This document shows positions 32,041-41,950 of a stretch of DNA of 64,000 nucleotides, one piece after another. The stretch comes from Karstenula rhodostoma CBS 690.94. Its lineage: Eukaryota; Ascomycota; Dothideomycetes; Pleosporales; Didymosphaeriaceae. Below the pieces are notes generated by a model. It saw only the letters and a list, made by a program, of their open reading frames with translations, did no database searches and was not told the DNA's origin. The stretch is from positions 858,513 to 922,512 of the forward strand of contig MU001497.1 in NCBI GenBank assembly GCA_010093485.1, in the 5' to 3' direction. The position numbers and the translations under genes are program-made. Positions within the stretch are counted from its first letter, which is position 1. Each line of letters begins with the position of its first letter.

Positions 32041-32796
32041 TCAGTCCTCTTCAGGTGCCGTCGCCCTCTGCGCAGCATAGACCCAATTTCCCTCCTCACT
32101 TCTCCTCCACGCACCAACATATATCGCCCTCTTCACCACCGCTTCATCCTCCATGTCCAAGGGCAAGTACCATTCGCCCCATTCCTCGTCCCACCTCCAG
32201 TCTTCCCACGATCCAAGCGCTACCAATCCTTCCTCTACGCTCCTGTGACCTTGCTCTACCATGTGCCAATCGTCGGATTCGTCTACACGCTCCCATTCAG
32301 TCAAATAGACATGATTTCCCGACTTTGGATCTTGATAGTACCACTCAGACCATTGGAAGTCCCACTCCCATCTCTGCGTGGAGAATGCACTCCTTAGACT
32401 TTGCGCTGGCTGGGGAAACCGAGGACTATCAACGGCTATTGTTAGATGCTGGATGGCATCTTCCAGGTCGCTCAAATCCACCAAAAGGAAAGGATCCGGG
32501 TTAAAATGTGGTGGCAAACGCCATTGACCGCGCTGTTTCAGTTGTCGTTCAAAGGAGGCAAGTTGGGCTTCGAGGTTATCGAGACCGGCGCGTGTGGCGG
32601 GAGAGGCTGTTGCCTGCTCTGTTGGTGGAATAAACGAACTCCCATTATGCTGAGTTGGGTATTCGTTGGTTCTTAGTTCCAGAAGTTTGTATTGTGATGA
32701 GTTATCCCGATATGATTTGTAGGCGTGAATGCTTGTTTGTAATTGAACGATTGCCCCTGTGAGTCTGCTCCAAGCGCCGTTTGAAGTTCCAGGCAT
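32041..32796 (-). CDS. Trp-rich hypothetical protein (251 aa)
   Basis: This is a single-exon frame starting MPGTSNGAWSRLTGAIVQLQ. The N-terminal half is helical (LDNLEAQLASFERQLKQRG). The C-terminal half has three similar Trp-rich stretches: RWEWDFQWSEWYYQDP, SWEDWRWDEEWGEWYLPLD and AWRRSEEGNWVYA, separated by acidic linkers. These may be degenerate repeats of a small beta module that binds a ligand through aromatic residues. There is no signal peptide or membrane segment, and no named family was recognised. Codon use and composition support a real gene. Confidence 0.75.
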   Translation of the reverse strand: MPGTSNGAWSRLTGAIVQLQTSIHAYKSYRDNSSQYKLLELRTNEYPTQHNGSSFIPPTEQATASPATRAGLDNLEAQLASFERQLKQRGQWRLPPHFNPDPFLLVDLSDLEDAIQHLTIAVDSPRFPQPAQSLRSAFSTQRWEWDFQWSEWYYQDPKSGNHVYLTEWERVDESDDWHMVEQGHRSVEEGLVALGSWEDWRWDEEWGEWYLPLDMEDEAVVKRAIYVGAWRRSEEGNWVYAAQRATAPEED

Positions 32797-33148
32797 CTTT
32801 ACGGGTATCCTTTGGTTGAACTAGTGGTAAAGACTGGAATAAAGTTGTGTTGGAAGACTAGATTACAATGCCGGTCTTTTACATGGTCCGGGACGTTGAA
32901 GGAAGGTGAAGGAGAGTGTCGGCAAGTGGGGCCAAGGCGACGATGCGGCTTCTTTAGTACTAGTCCCAAAGTGGCAATGTCTCTCTGGTCATCAGCGCAA
33001 CTGAAGTGGCTCATACAAATCGAAAGGATTTGAGAATTCTGATTGTACGCAGACATGAAATAGAAATGTGAATCCGACTGCTGCCTGACAGTGGCCGAAA
33101 CAGGAGTGGGCGAGCCTACAACCGAGCCAGATTACCGAGCGATCAGCC
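32797..33148. other. Short gene-free stretch
   Basis: It separates two divergently oriented genes. No element was recognised. Confidence 0.5.
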
Positions 33149-33649
33149 GTGAGGCGGGCATTTAAATGCTCACAGCATATGCACCATTGCCGCTTGGTAC
33201 GTGCAGAATACCGTCCTTACCTTCCGATATACTCAGGCTACAGAAGAAGAGCCACCGGAAGACTACCACCATGCCTCGTTGCAACCGACAAGAAGTCTTC
33301 TAGTGCAATCCCCGGCTACTGCTATGCAGCTAGGTTCAGACCCGCCAAGCTCGGTTACAAGCCTACAATCAGACTGATTTCGTATTGTGATTTAGGACAC
33401 AGATCGAAAGGCATTGAGAGTCTGCTTCTGAAAAAAGTGCTACGCGCTTTGACAGACTGGGAGCCTGGAACGGATTATACCATGTGCTCTGCTGTGGGCA
33501 AAGTAGGAGTGAAGACTGCGCTGGCGACCATGGCCGTAGATGAAACCGGACCAGGCGGAGGATTGACGTTGAAGCGATTCTACGAACGTTATGGTTTTGA
33601 GCAAGCCGGGCGTCCGAAATACGCAGGTTACCAGTTTCGGCGACGGTGA
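33149..33649 (+). CDS. GNAT (phosphinothricin acetyltransferase-like) N-acetyltransferase, possibly N-terminally decayed
   Basis: From about residue 43 the frame follows the Pat/YncA-type GNAT fold: PCLVATDKKSSSAIPGYCYA (strand 4), ARFRPAKLGYKPTIRLISYC, LGHRSKGIESLLLKKVL (the acetyl-CoA loop) and GLTLKRFYERYGFEQAGRPK (strands 6-7). The acetyl-CoA loop normally reads RGxG; here it is RSKGIES, a weakened version. The first 40 residues do not resemble the expected IRPAT-type N-terminus. The gene may be a relic, or an upstream exon was missed. Substrate is unknown. Confidence 0.55.
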   Translation: MRRAFKCSQHMHHCRLVRAEYRPYLPIYSGYRRRATGRLPPCLVATDKKSSSAIPGYCYAARFRPAKLGYKPTIRLISYCDLGHRSKGIESLLLKKVLRALTDWEPGTDYTMCSAVGKVGVKTALATMAVDETGPGGGLTLKRFYERYGFEQAGRPKYAGYQFRRR

Positions 33650-33779
33650 GCTTATGTCTAGTATCGAGATGCGCTTGATGTCTCCGGTATTACCATGTCC
33701 GCAATGATCATACCCGATATGAAAAGTGCACATCCCGTACGCGTGTTGTAGACCACTGCACATCGATAGTAGAAAGAAA

Positions 33780-34073
33780 TTAAAAGAAGCTTCGTGGCAA
33801 CCTAGTTCGTGTCTCCACACCGAACGTCATGGCGTGGTGCAGCTGTCGAAGCCCGGCTCCATCGGTTAAGATACTTTGATAGTTGTATTCCTTAGATTGC
33901 AACAAATATCGGAAGGCAATATCGTGCACTGGTTTACGCAAGCGTGCTTCCAAGTCCGATAACGACAGTTGAGTTGCAGCGAGAGCGTGTATCGCTCTTT
34001 CCGCCGGCGCGGCCAAACAATCTTCCAGTCCCACATTAGGAACGAACTCGCTTACACTAGTGTAGGCACCACC
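33780..34073 (-). pseudogene. Protein-like fragment without a start codon
   Basis: The frame is open from 34073 down to the stop at 33780-33782. It reads FVPNVGLEDCLAAPAERA, then LSLSDLEARLRKPVHDIAFRYL, with natural-looking helix-rich composition, but it has no ATG near its beginning. It may be the 3' exon of a lost gene or a chance frame; no family was recognised. It lies next to the eL43 promoter. Confidence 0.3.
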
Positions 34074-34135
34074 TCAAAATACTCGTCGAGACACGCTCAC
34101 AACTCCCCTTCCGAAACTACATCACAACCGCCAAA

Positions 34136-34700
34136 ATGACCAAGCGCACGAAGAAGGTCGGCATAACCGGAAAGTACGGAACGCGCTACGGCGCTTCCCT
34201 GCGAAAGCAGGTCAAGAAGATGGAAGTGAGTGCTGCTGCACCGCCGAAACGTGGGACCTCGATGGCTGACGCACCTGTGATAGATCACCCAGCACGCCCG
34301 GTACACATGCCAGTTCTGCGGAAAGAACGCTGTCAAGCGCGAGGCCGTCGGTACGTGATGTTGGATTGGCATTGGATGCGGCGCGTGAACATGCGGACGG
34401 CCTGTGACATGCAGACCGCTGCGTATCTGCACGCCGCTGACTTTTGCTTGTTTCGATCTTGTTGTCGCTGTAGCATACTGATCTGTGTGCAGGTATCTGG
34501 AAGTGCCGATCATGCCGCAAGACCACCGCTGGCGGCGCCTACACCGTCTCGTAAGACACCACCTATACCTACCTTGCCCGGCTCCATTAACATCGCCGCC
34601 ACAACTCCCTTGGAACAATACTAACTCGCTCGACAGCACCCCTGCCGCTGCCGCCACACGATCCACCATCCGACGTCTGAGAGAGATTGCTGAGGTCTAA
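34136..34700 (+). CDS. RPL43: 60S ribosomal protein eL43 (L37a)
   Basis: Exons are 34136-34225, 34284-34350, 34493-34550 and 34637-34700, with introns of 58, 142 and 86 nt, all GT-AG; the product is 92 aa, exactly the family length. It starts [20 protein letters not shown] and ends [12 protein letters not shown]. The zinc ribbon uses CQFC (exon 2) and CRSC (exon 3). It is a component of the large ribosomal subunit near the E site. The intron-rich structure is typical for ribosomal protein genes of filamentous fungi. Confidence 0.97.
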
Positions 34701-35261
34701 GCGGGGATATGGTACATGGGTGGGAGGCGTTCATCGAGCGTGTTTCACAGTGCGGGCGAACAATCATGTCGACCACGAAATGACGCGCCTTTGCATTTGG
34801 GTCCCGGTCGTGCCGGCCCTGTGACGATCATGGGTTTATCGGGATTTTCATAAAAGAATCAAATGGCATTTGAACGACAATCCATCAGCTGTTCACAAGG
34901 CGCTGATTGGTGACGATGACTATCTGGTTACGAACTTGTAGGGTCAGCACGCATGTCCAGTCTGCAAGACCGGCATCTTGCATTCAATTGGTCTTATATT
35001 CTTCGGGATGCCTGCCTCTTCTACCCATTGAATTATTCCCAAGCTTTTGATTTCTCTCAACGGTATCTCCTAACGTCGAACCTGCGAGCCCCCGTTCAGT
35101 GGATGTCTTTGACCTAATAGAAACCTCGCATGATGTTTCCGCACACACGTTAGACCCGGTTGTTTATCCACATTATACGTCCTCATAATCTCAATCATAT
35201 TTAACGATACACAATCGGAACGCTGTTGGATATCTTAATCCCCCACCCTGTCCTCCACCAT
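34701..35261. other. Gene-free stretch between convergent RPL43 and RAD1
   Basis: 3' flanks only. No ORF with family likeness was seen. Confidence 0.5.
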
Positions 35262-38124
35262 CTACAGCAGCGGCACCGCTAGATCCTCATACACGCTCCG
35301 ATTAAAGAACCTGTACACCCTCCTCCCCACATCAGTCCCAATCAACGCGCACACCTCCTTCTCCTCCATATTCGCCAACTCAATCATACTCCCCACTTCT
35401 AGCGTAAGCGTCGTAACGATGGTCTCTGTCACCCCCGGCAGCGCTCTCAGCATATCCTGCGTGACCTGGCTAAAACTTCGCATACTGTCGCCAGCCATAC
35501 TCGGATCCAGGCCCAGCTGCACTGCGCGCAAAGGATCCGGTTCCTCCGCCTGTTTCTTCAGTTCCATGAAGATCTCGGCGGTCTGGTAGGGACTGCTTGA
35601 CCAAATGATCTTCAGGCGCGGGAACGCGAGGGTCAGCATGACCAATTTGGACTGCAGATCTGGAGCGTTTGAGAGGCCGCCCGGGGCCGAGAGATCGCTG
35701 AACGGTTCCAAGGTGAAGGACTTGCCTGCGTCAAACTCGATGAGGAGCATGGGCGATTTGTAGTGCTCCATCATGCTTTCTACTTGGTTGAAAAGGCGAC
35801 CGTTGGAGAAGGAGCCAATAAGGTCGCGCACGGATTTGCGCTCCACGCAGATCTCGGGGGTCACGACGTAGTCGCCCACGGTCAGCATGCAGGGGACTAC
35901 GATAATGGACTTGCCGTGGAGTAGGGAGGGGAGAGAAGAACGGAACTCGCGGACGTCGACGATTACCCGCGGAGGTTGTGCGGTTGCGGCGAGGCGGCCT
36001 CCACCTGCTATACGGGTGTTGATTGTGCGGAGGAAAAACTCTTCCGGCGCCAGGTTGGCGTTGGGATTTATTGTCATGGCCATGTTTCCTCTTTCTTTGA
36101 TAAGGCGTGTGAAGGCGTCCTTCTCCCGGCGCACGCCAGACAGATAGCGTTGCTCTTCCACGCTGCCACCGTAGTACATGAAAAAGACTTTCACGGTGCG
36201 GTCAGTATGTGAGGAGCGGTAGACCTCGATACGGCGGATGAAAGCAGCGTCAGGCTCATACATGATCACATAACGAGGCTTTGCTTCCTCGAGAATGTGC
36301 TCGTCGAGGTCGCCATCATAGGGGTGGACTACGATGAGGTCGTTCATATTGAAGAGCTCATAGTAGTCTTCCATGTTGTCCAATGGATCAAAACCAACCT
36401 CGCCTTTCTGCATAGCTTCCAGTTCTGAGGGCTGCAGCTCGGCCATCAAGCTTGCGATGTGTGCATCGCGGTCGCCAGCAGTGCGGACTGAACCTATCTC
36501 AGTACGTGTCGAAGCTGCGCCAACACCTCCGCCACGCATTCGTCTACGTTTGTTCGGCGGTGGCTTGCCGGTCCTGCCACTTCCTACTTTGTTTTCTGTG
36601 CTGGTATTGATAGCTTTCTGGTTTTCGGAGAAAAGCGAAGCGCTGAAATTGGTGAAGTCTCGTTTCCACGTCAGGTAATTGCGCAGTTTACGACGCATCA
36701 AGAACTTTGCAGAGGGTTCATTGGCCGTCTCTTCATCGTCTTGTTCGCTCTCCGGTTTTACGTACATGATCTGCAAATATTCGCGGATTTGTCGGCACGT
36801 GTTTTGATCGCCACACATAATCAGAATAGCACCATATGATGAATCCTGTGGCGTCGGGTTGAGATATGCATCTTGTTCAATCTCTTGAAGAATCTCGGCG
36901 AGCTGGGCCCACTTCGGCTGTTCCTCCAGGACTGGTTCAAGAGAGTCCACCACGGCATCGTTGGAACTTCTCGCCAGGTCGGCGTTGGAGACCTTGCCTT
37001 TGTACACCCGCTGTTTTGCTACTGTGAAGATAGTGTCGGCCGCGTCGAGGAATAGCCACGGCGACTGGTTTTGCTTCGTTGAGCCTGGCGGTGGTTGGGA
37101 CGCGGCCAGAACAGTGTCCAGATATCTATTGAAGTCGACAGCATCATATGTCAAGAGAGCATGCAGGATCGTTCGCAGGAGGGTAAGATCTCGCACAACC
37201 TGTCGCGTTTTGAACGTTGTCCGATGCCACACAGGGTCTAATTGCCGTCTGATGATGGTATCAAAGTTCCTGTGTAGTGCACTTTCCAGCGTCCAATCGT
37301 CCATTTCAATACCGGAGTTGCTCTTCCTGAGCTCGCTGATGCTGACTTCGACGCATTCCAGCACCGCATTCTGGATGTCGCGCATCGCGTCGGTCATGGG
37401 CACTTCCAACTCAATGACCTCGGCCCTCTTCCGCCCTTCCAGCGAGCTCGCCACTGCAACGTGGTATCTCGGGTACAACGCAGGCTTCGACAAAAATAGG
37501 TTCTTCATCATGTTGGCCAGCGGCGCAAAGCCCGTCGTAAAGGGCTCAGGGCTATCCGAAAAAGCCTTCAAGAAGCCAGCCTTGTTCTTCTGTCGGTATA
37601 TCCTCAAGATGAAGGCCTCGAGGCTTGTTGCGACAACCTTCTCAGCGTGCAGCACCACCACGCCCGTGACCGTCTCCGGGTTCAGCAGACCCGACAAGAA
37701 GTCCACGATCAGGATGCGCGACGTGATGCTGAAGATGCCGCCCTGCGCATACATCTTCTCGCGTGTTCCCACGCTCATCAGGTCGGTGTTGACCAGGCTC
37801 AGCCCGCGCGCTTTCGCCGCCTGGCTGACGGCCGCGTGCTCGGCAAGGGCCTCGCCGATCCACACATTTTCGCGTTCGTCGGCGCCCACGAGTATGATGA
37901 GGTTGTTCCCGGCCGCATCGTACGAGTGGAGGAGGTTCGTGACGATGCGCAGTATGCCGAGGCCGCGGGCGAGGATTACGAGTTCGTCGTCCTCTCGTAA
38001 TTCCTTGAAGATGTCCTGCTGGAATTCCTGACGTCATTGTTAGCGCTCTGATCAATGCGCAGGGTCACAGATGAATTACGAGAGGCAGCGACAGCTTCAC
38101 GGGGGCTTGCGCATCGCTGGGCAT
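35262..38124 (-). CDS. RAD1: DNA repair endonuclease XPF/Rad1 subunit
   Basis: Exon 1 is 38124-38080 and exon 2 is 38027-35262, with a 52-nt intron (GTAATT...GACGTCAG, CGCTAAC branch site); the product is 936 aa. The join gives VKLSLPLEFQQDIFKELRED, the conserved start of fungal Rad1. The N-terminal two thirds is the inactive SF2 helicase-like part. The nuclease domain has the catalytic VERKSVRDLIGS (ERKxxxD motif, near residue 740) intact. Tandem helix-hairpin-helix sequence (LPGVTETIVTTLTLEVGSM) ends the protein. With Rad10/ERCC1 it cuts 5' of lesions in nucleotide excision repair, in single-strand annealing and in interstrand-crosslink repair. A nuclear-localisation-type cluster NKRRRMRGG lies in the middle. 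Confidence 0.96.
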
Positions 38125-38680
38125 TGGGGTCGTTGGATGTGTTGTGGGATGACGTGCAGTCGCAATGGGGCCAGAGCGACGTGATGGGGGTTCGCGCCCG
38201 CCTCGCGAGGTCACGCTTATTGACTATTAAGCACTCCACAGTACAACGCACTGTCTTGAGACAAAGGTCATGTTACTCCTCCCAAGGACTTTCATCTAAC
38301 GTTTCATAAACAGCAGAACCAACCATGGGTATGTGCTCGCTCATGTACCGTGACATCGCTGGGAAGAGCATCACCTTGCCGCCGACCGGTCGCAGCTTAA
38401 GAGCCTGGAACGTCTAGATTGCTCGATAAAAATAACGATCGAGAACCGAGCCGCGGATCCCATTTTTGTCTCCCTGATGGGCAACTTCTTGATGTACACC
38501 ACCGTTTTGCTCCAGCATTAGCATGGTTTGTATTATCACTTTACATTGATTGCATTACGATTGATCCTGCAGTAATCGAACGATTAAAATATACTTTTCA
38601 ACCGCGTTGGAAAACTCTGCCAACTTTCCTCTCCCGACGAGTGTTTGTACAAAACTTACCACTGCAAAGTCTTCAACATT
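38125..38680. other. Gene-free stretch upstream of RAD1
   Basis: A short ATGG|GTATGT sequence near 38324-38333 resembles a first exon with a donor, but no downstream exon could be joined. Nothing else was recognised. Confidence 0.45.
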
Positions 38681-39526
38681 TCACCGATACACCCGCCGTC
38701 TAAAAAACCGCCACATCTTCCCCGCACCCTTCATGATACGGCCTTTCTTCTTCTCTACACCCATCGCGTGTGCCGTTCCAGGCGTGCACACGATGACTTG
38801 CTCCTCAGCCGGCCCACATATCGACACGACTAGGGAAATGTTGGACGTATTGTGACGTACAAAGTGCTCCGGGGGGAGGAAGAACTCTAGGCTCTCACTT
38901 GGACGCGAGGCGACTGGTGTGTAGGTGTAGCCCAATGGACCATCTGAAAGGGGACGAAGACGTCCTACTGGCACAGAAACGACGCGACGGTGACTACGAT
39001 GTGGTGCGGCTGGGGTTCTGGAAATACGACCCGACGAAGCAGGACGAGGACCGTTGACGCGGAGAACAGGTATTGACGGCGGAGTGATGGACTGCTTAGG
39101 CTGACGTGATGTCAGCGTAGAGCTGGAAGCTATGGGAAAGCGATAGTCGTGCATACCAGTTGGGCTGAGATGGCTACCCTGAGGCGGTGCAGTGAAAACT
39201 GATGGCGTCGTCTCGACTAACTCGTTGGCCACCGTAACGTTGATCGTCGGGTGTATTTGTCGGCTCTTGCTGCGAGAGCGAGCTGCTTTTCGAGCTCGCA
39301 GCGTCAATAACGGCTGTATTGTGGAGATGGGTGCGATGCCGGGCGCCATAAGCGCGATTGTATCGGTTGTGGACGTTGTGACCATTGTGGTTGTGGTTGA
39401 TGTGGGTATTTGGTTGGTTGTGGGCTGAGTTGCTATGTTTAGACTTGGGAAATATGTGGGAAGGTTAAGAGATATACAGAGAGGGGAAGATTTCTTAGTC
39501 AGGTTGGGGGAGAGTAAGCTTTTCAC
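38681..39526 (-). CDS. Hypothetical protein with basic, Ser/Thr/Pro-rich sequence
   Basis: The frame gives 281 aa from 39526, but the likely start is an internal Met near 39385 (MVTTSTTDTIALM), which would give about 234 aa. The sequence has a basic patch (RARKAARSRSKSRQ), a Pro/Ser-rich middle with many RxxS/T sites, a folded-looking piece SLEFFLPPEHFVRHNTSNIS, and a basic end KKKGRIMKGAGKMWRFFRRR. No known domain, signal peptide or membrane segment was recognised. It could be a regulator or adaptor with a membrane-binding basic tail, but this is a guess. Confidence 0.6.
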   Translation of the reverse strand: MKSLLSPNLTKKSSPLCISLNLPTYFPSLNIATQPTTNQIPTSTTTTMVTTSTTDTIALMAPGIAPISTIQPLLTLRARKAARSRSKSRQIHPTINVTVANELVETTPSVFTAPPQGSHLSPTGMHDYRFPIASSSTLTSRQPKQSITPPSIPVLRVNGPRPASSGRISRTPAAPHRSHRRVVSVPVGRLRPLSDGPLGYTYTPVASRPSESLEFFLPPEHFVRHNTSNISLVVSICGPAEEQVIVCTPGTAHAMGVEKKKGRIMKGAGKMWRFFRRRVYR

Positions 39527-39858
39527 AATATAAATTTAGTTGTGGTAGCATTGTTAAGCGCAATGTACCAAGTTGCAAGCCATCCAGGGCATGGATTACA
39601 CTTTGTTTTCGGGTTTCACAATGTTGCGGATTAGAGTGAAGCTAAAGCTTTCTGAAGTATTCTTAGTTAGCAAGCTAGGGTCATACGTGCAGTATTTAGT
39701 CAACGTAAAGAATTTTAGCAGTAATAGGAAACCGGATTATGCAAGTCTATGTGCCGTCACCGTATAGCTAGCTAGCTACAGACAACATTGGTATAAACAT
39801 AAAGAAGAAAGAAACCAACGGCGAGTTGATCCTATCATGAACAGGCCACACTCTCTTA
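39527..39858. other. Short AT-rich gene-free stretch
   Basis: Nothing was recognised. Confidence 0.5.
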
Positions 39859-40596
39859 CTAATAAAGCATTCCACGGATAGTCAAGATTACCCCTCGCCA
39901 ACGGTTCGGGGTACGCGGCTTGGCCTGCGCTTCGACATTCACATCGATGGCGACAGGATCGTTTAGCTGTGGTTCAGTTTGTATGTCATCGGTTCCTTGA
40001 TTCGCAGCCGCAGTCATTTTTTTCCTGCGCAGCTTAACACCATTCTCATCAGGCACGTACGTACACCCAAAAGAGCCAAGAACACCTGCATCAGATTGAC
40101 GAGGTGTCGCTCCAGACTGACGCAAGATATTGGATAACATACCTCGTGTATCACTGGCTTCATTCAGCTCTGAGTCAGACTCGAAAGGAGGAGTGCGCTT
40201 CGATGAAGTCTTCAATAAACCGTCCTCCTCCAACTTGTTCTTACGCTCCAGGATGTCAGAGAAAGTACGGGCAGGAGCAGGCAAGCAATCCTGCGGTGTG
40301 GAGAGCTTCACTGCTTTAGAGTAAGGAGGAGGATCGTCGTGCTCTTGATACTGGAGTCGATGTATTTGTTTCACCAGCTCTGCGGTAGAGCAAGTGCCAA
40401 ACTCCCCAGTCCGACTTTGTACCCCAGCGGCGTTGGTGCTCAATGTCGCAGAAAGTGGATGCTCCTCGCGTGCTTGCACACACACACACACACACACACA
40501 CCTGGCATGAGGCACTGTGTATTTGTTTGTCTCAACATCCTCCTGTCTCATCTGTTCACCTTCAGGTTCATCTAAATCTGATGCTGGTGCGTGCAA
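39859..40596 (-). CDS. Hypothetical protein containing a (CA)12 microsatellite
   Basis: The frame gives 245 aa, mostly disordered, with polar segments (YQEHDDPPPYSKAVKLS with a PPxY motif, TFSDILERKNKLEEDGLL) and a C-terminal APRTPNRWRG-like basic end. Near residue 35 the microsatellite codes for alternating Cys-Val. The repeat, read on this strand as GTGTGT after CATGCCAG, could also be an intron donor, so the N-terminal part is uncertain. No family was recognised. The gene is probable, its exact structure less so. Confidence 0.5.
   Translation of the reverse strand: MHAPASDLDEPEGEQMRQEDVETNKYTVPHARCVCVCVCVQAREEHPLSATLSTNAAGVQSRTGEFGTCSTAELVKQIHRLQYQEHDDPPPYSKAVKLSTPQDCLPAPARTFSDILERKNKLEEDGLLKTSSKRTPPFESDSELNEASDTRGMLSNILRQSGATPRQSDAGVLGSFGCTYVPDENGVKLRRKKMTAAANQGTDDIQTEPQLNDPVAIDVNVEAQAKPRTPNRWRGVILTIRGMLY
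40477..40500. repeat. (CA)12 microsatellite
   Basis: Twelve uninterrupted CA dinucleotides lie inside the hypothetical gene at 39859-40596. Expansion or contraction by numbers not divisible by three would shift its frame if the repeat is translated. Confidence 0.95.
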
Positions 40597-41020
40597 GGAC
40601 CTGTAATTACGTGATTATGTGTCCTCGTCCGCACTGTTCACTGACCACTGCATATGTGCTACCGTATTGCTACATCGTCATATCGAGTTCCCAATACCCG
40701 AGCTTATGTGAAGAGCAAAGGCCTAGCTGAGCAAATTGACTTTTTAGTTTCATAAAAAATCGGTATGCTGTATCCGATTATTTTAGGTACGGTGCAGCAG
40801 GATTCTGTGTGCACGCAACAATATTGAGGTTGTTGTTCGGGGCGCAGGGCAGAATCGGGTCCCTCGTATAAGTTTTTGGCCGTTGCCTAGAGATGAGCGT
40901 CAAAGCGATCCAATGAACAATACAAAAGAGATGACAAAGCCAGAGTTTTGTGATTGTCTATCTTCTAGTGATCCAGATTCCTTACAAATTCCGAGTACAC
41001 AAAAGTCTCGCACCTGCAGT
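40597..41020. other. Gene-free stretch
   Basis: It holds the upstream parts of the hydrolase pseudogene. The frame is open back to 40883 without family likeness. Nothing else was seen. Confidence 0.5.
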
Positions 41021-41923
41021 ATGGACTTCCCTCCGCCCTACATTGTTGACCCGATTCAAGGCGAATCGCACTCACACACCATTCTACTTTTTCATGGGCG
41101 AGGCAGCACCGCCAGAGAGTTCGCAGCAGATCTTTTTCTGCTCAAATCATTCAAACAGAAGAAAACTCTACCCGATGCGTTCCCAAGCGTTCGATAGGTG
41201 TTTCCAGACGCAGGCCAACGGTGGTGCATAGCTTTCCAGGAAAAGCGGTCGGCTTGGTTCGACACAGTCTCGCTTGATGATCTGAGCTTATCCCAACATC
41301 TCCAGCTTCTGGGATTGCGCGACAGTATTCAGTTGACCTCGAAGATAATTGAGAGAGAGATTGATAGACTCAGAGGAAGATCGGACCGAGTGATACTTGG
41401 GGGTTTTTTTTTGCAGGGATTGGCGGTTGCGCTTTGGTCTTTGTTCACTGGTTTAGCCGGGCTCAAGGGGGCCCTGGGAGCCTTCGTAGGTCTTAGCACA
41501 TGGATGCCGTTCACAAAAGAAGCCATGAATCTTGTAGTTGGTGGCACAGAGGCATCAGTGCCCAGTCGCTACGACGCTCTCCGGAAGGGTTTCGGAAAAG
41601 TCCTGGAAGCCAGGTCGACTGCATCGATGCCGGAAGTGCAGACTGCTGCTGAACTGCCAGTATACCTTGGGCACGGGATAGACGCAAGTAAGCACGTGCA
41701 GCCTCTGAATGACTATGCTTACGAATCACTGCTGTAGGATGCACTTATTGGCATACAGAACTGTTACCAGCTCTCGACTATCCTTACTGCAGTAGGCGCC
41801 GTAGTCGAGTCCAGAGAGTATACCGGCGCTGATCAGGAAGAACATTGGGTCAAGGAGCCGGAGCAGGTAGACGACATCGTTGCCTTCATCAACGGAGTCT
41901 TCCACGAACTTGAACGATGCTAA
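41021..41923 (+). pseudogene. Dead acyl-protein thioesterase / carboxylesterase-type alpha/beta hydrolase
   Basis: From ATG 41021 the frame has LLFHGRGSTAREFAADLF, then DAFPSVR, a TAG stop (41195-41197), and in the same frame VFPDAGQRW. The stop stands where the family has Trp, a TGG to TAG change. The nucleophile elbow expected as GxSxG reads GGFFLQGLAVALW: a T-run has added a codon and the catalytic Ser is replaced by Leu. A further stop at 41735-41737 precedes a frame-shifted but well-preserved C-terminal end, VVESREYTGADQEEHWVKEP then DDIVAFINGVF, stopping at 41921-41923. No intron joins the last two parts in phase. At least three lesions show a pseudogene. G-to-A and C-to-T changes dominate. 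Confidence 0.85.
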
Positions 41924-41950
41924 TGACAGTGGGCAAGGCAACCACATCGA

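Noticed and set aside
30291..34034. P450 plus GNAT-like gene as a small biosynthetic cluster
   Set aside because: No backbone enzyme, regulator or transporter nearby, and the GNAT-like gene looks decayed; the MFS transporter is 20 kb away among housekeeping genes.
36961..38031. 356-codon frame opposite RAD1
   Set aside because: Antisense of the conserved XPF/Rad1 coding sequence.
38324..38340. ATGG followed by a GTATGT donor, like a ribosomal-protein first exon
   Set aside because: No downstream exon in the next 400 bp could be joined in frame to any recognisable protein.
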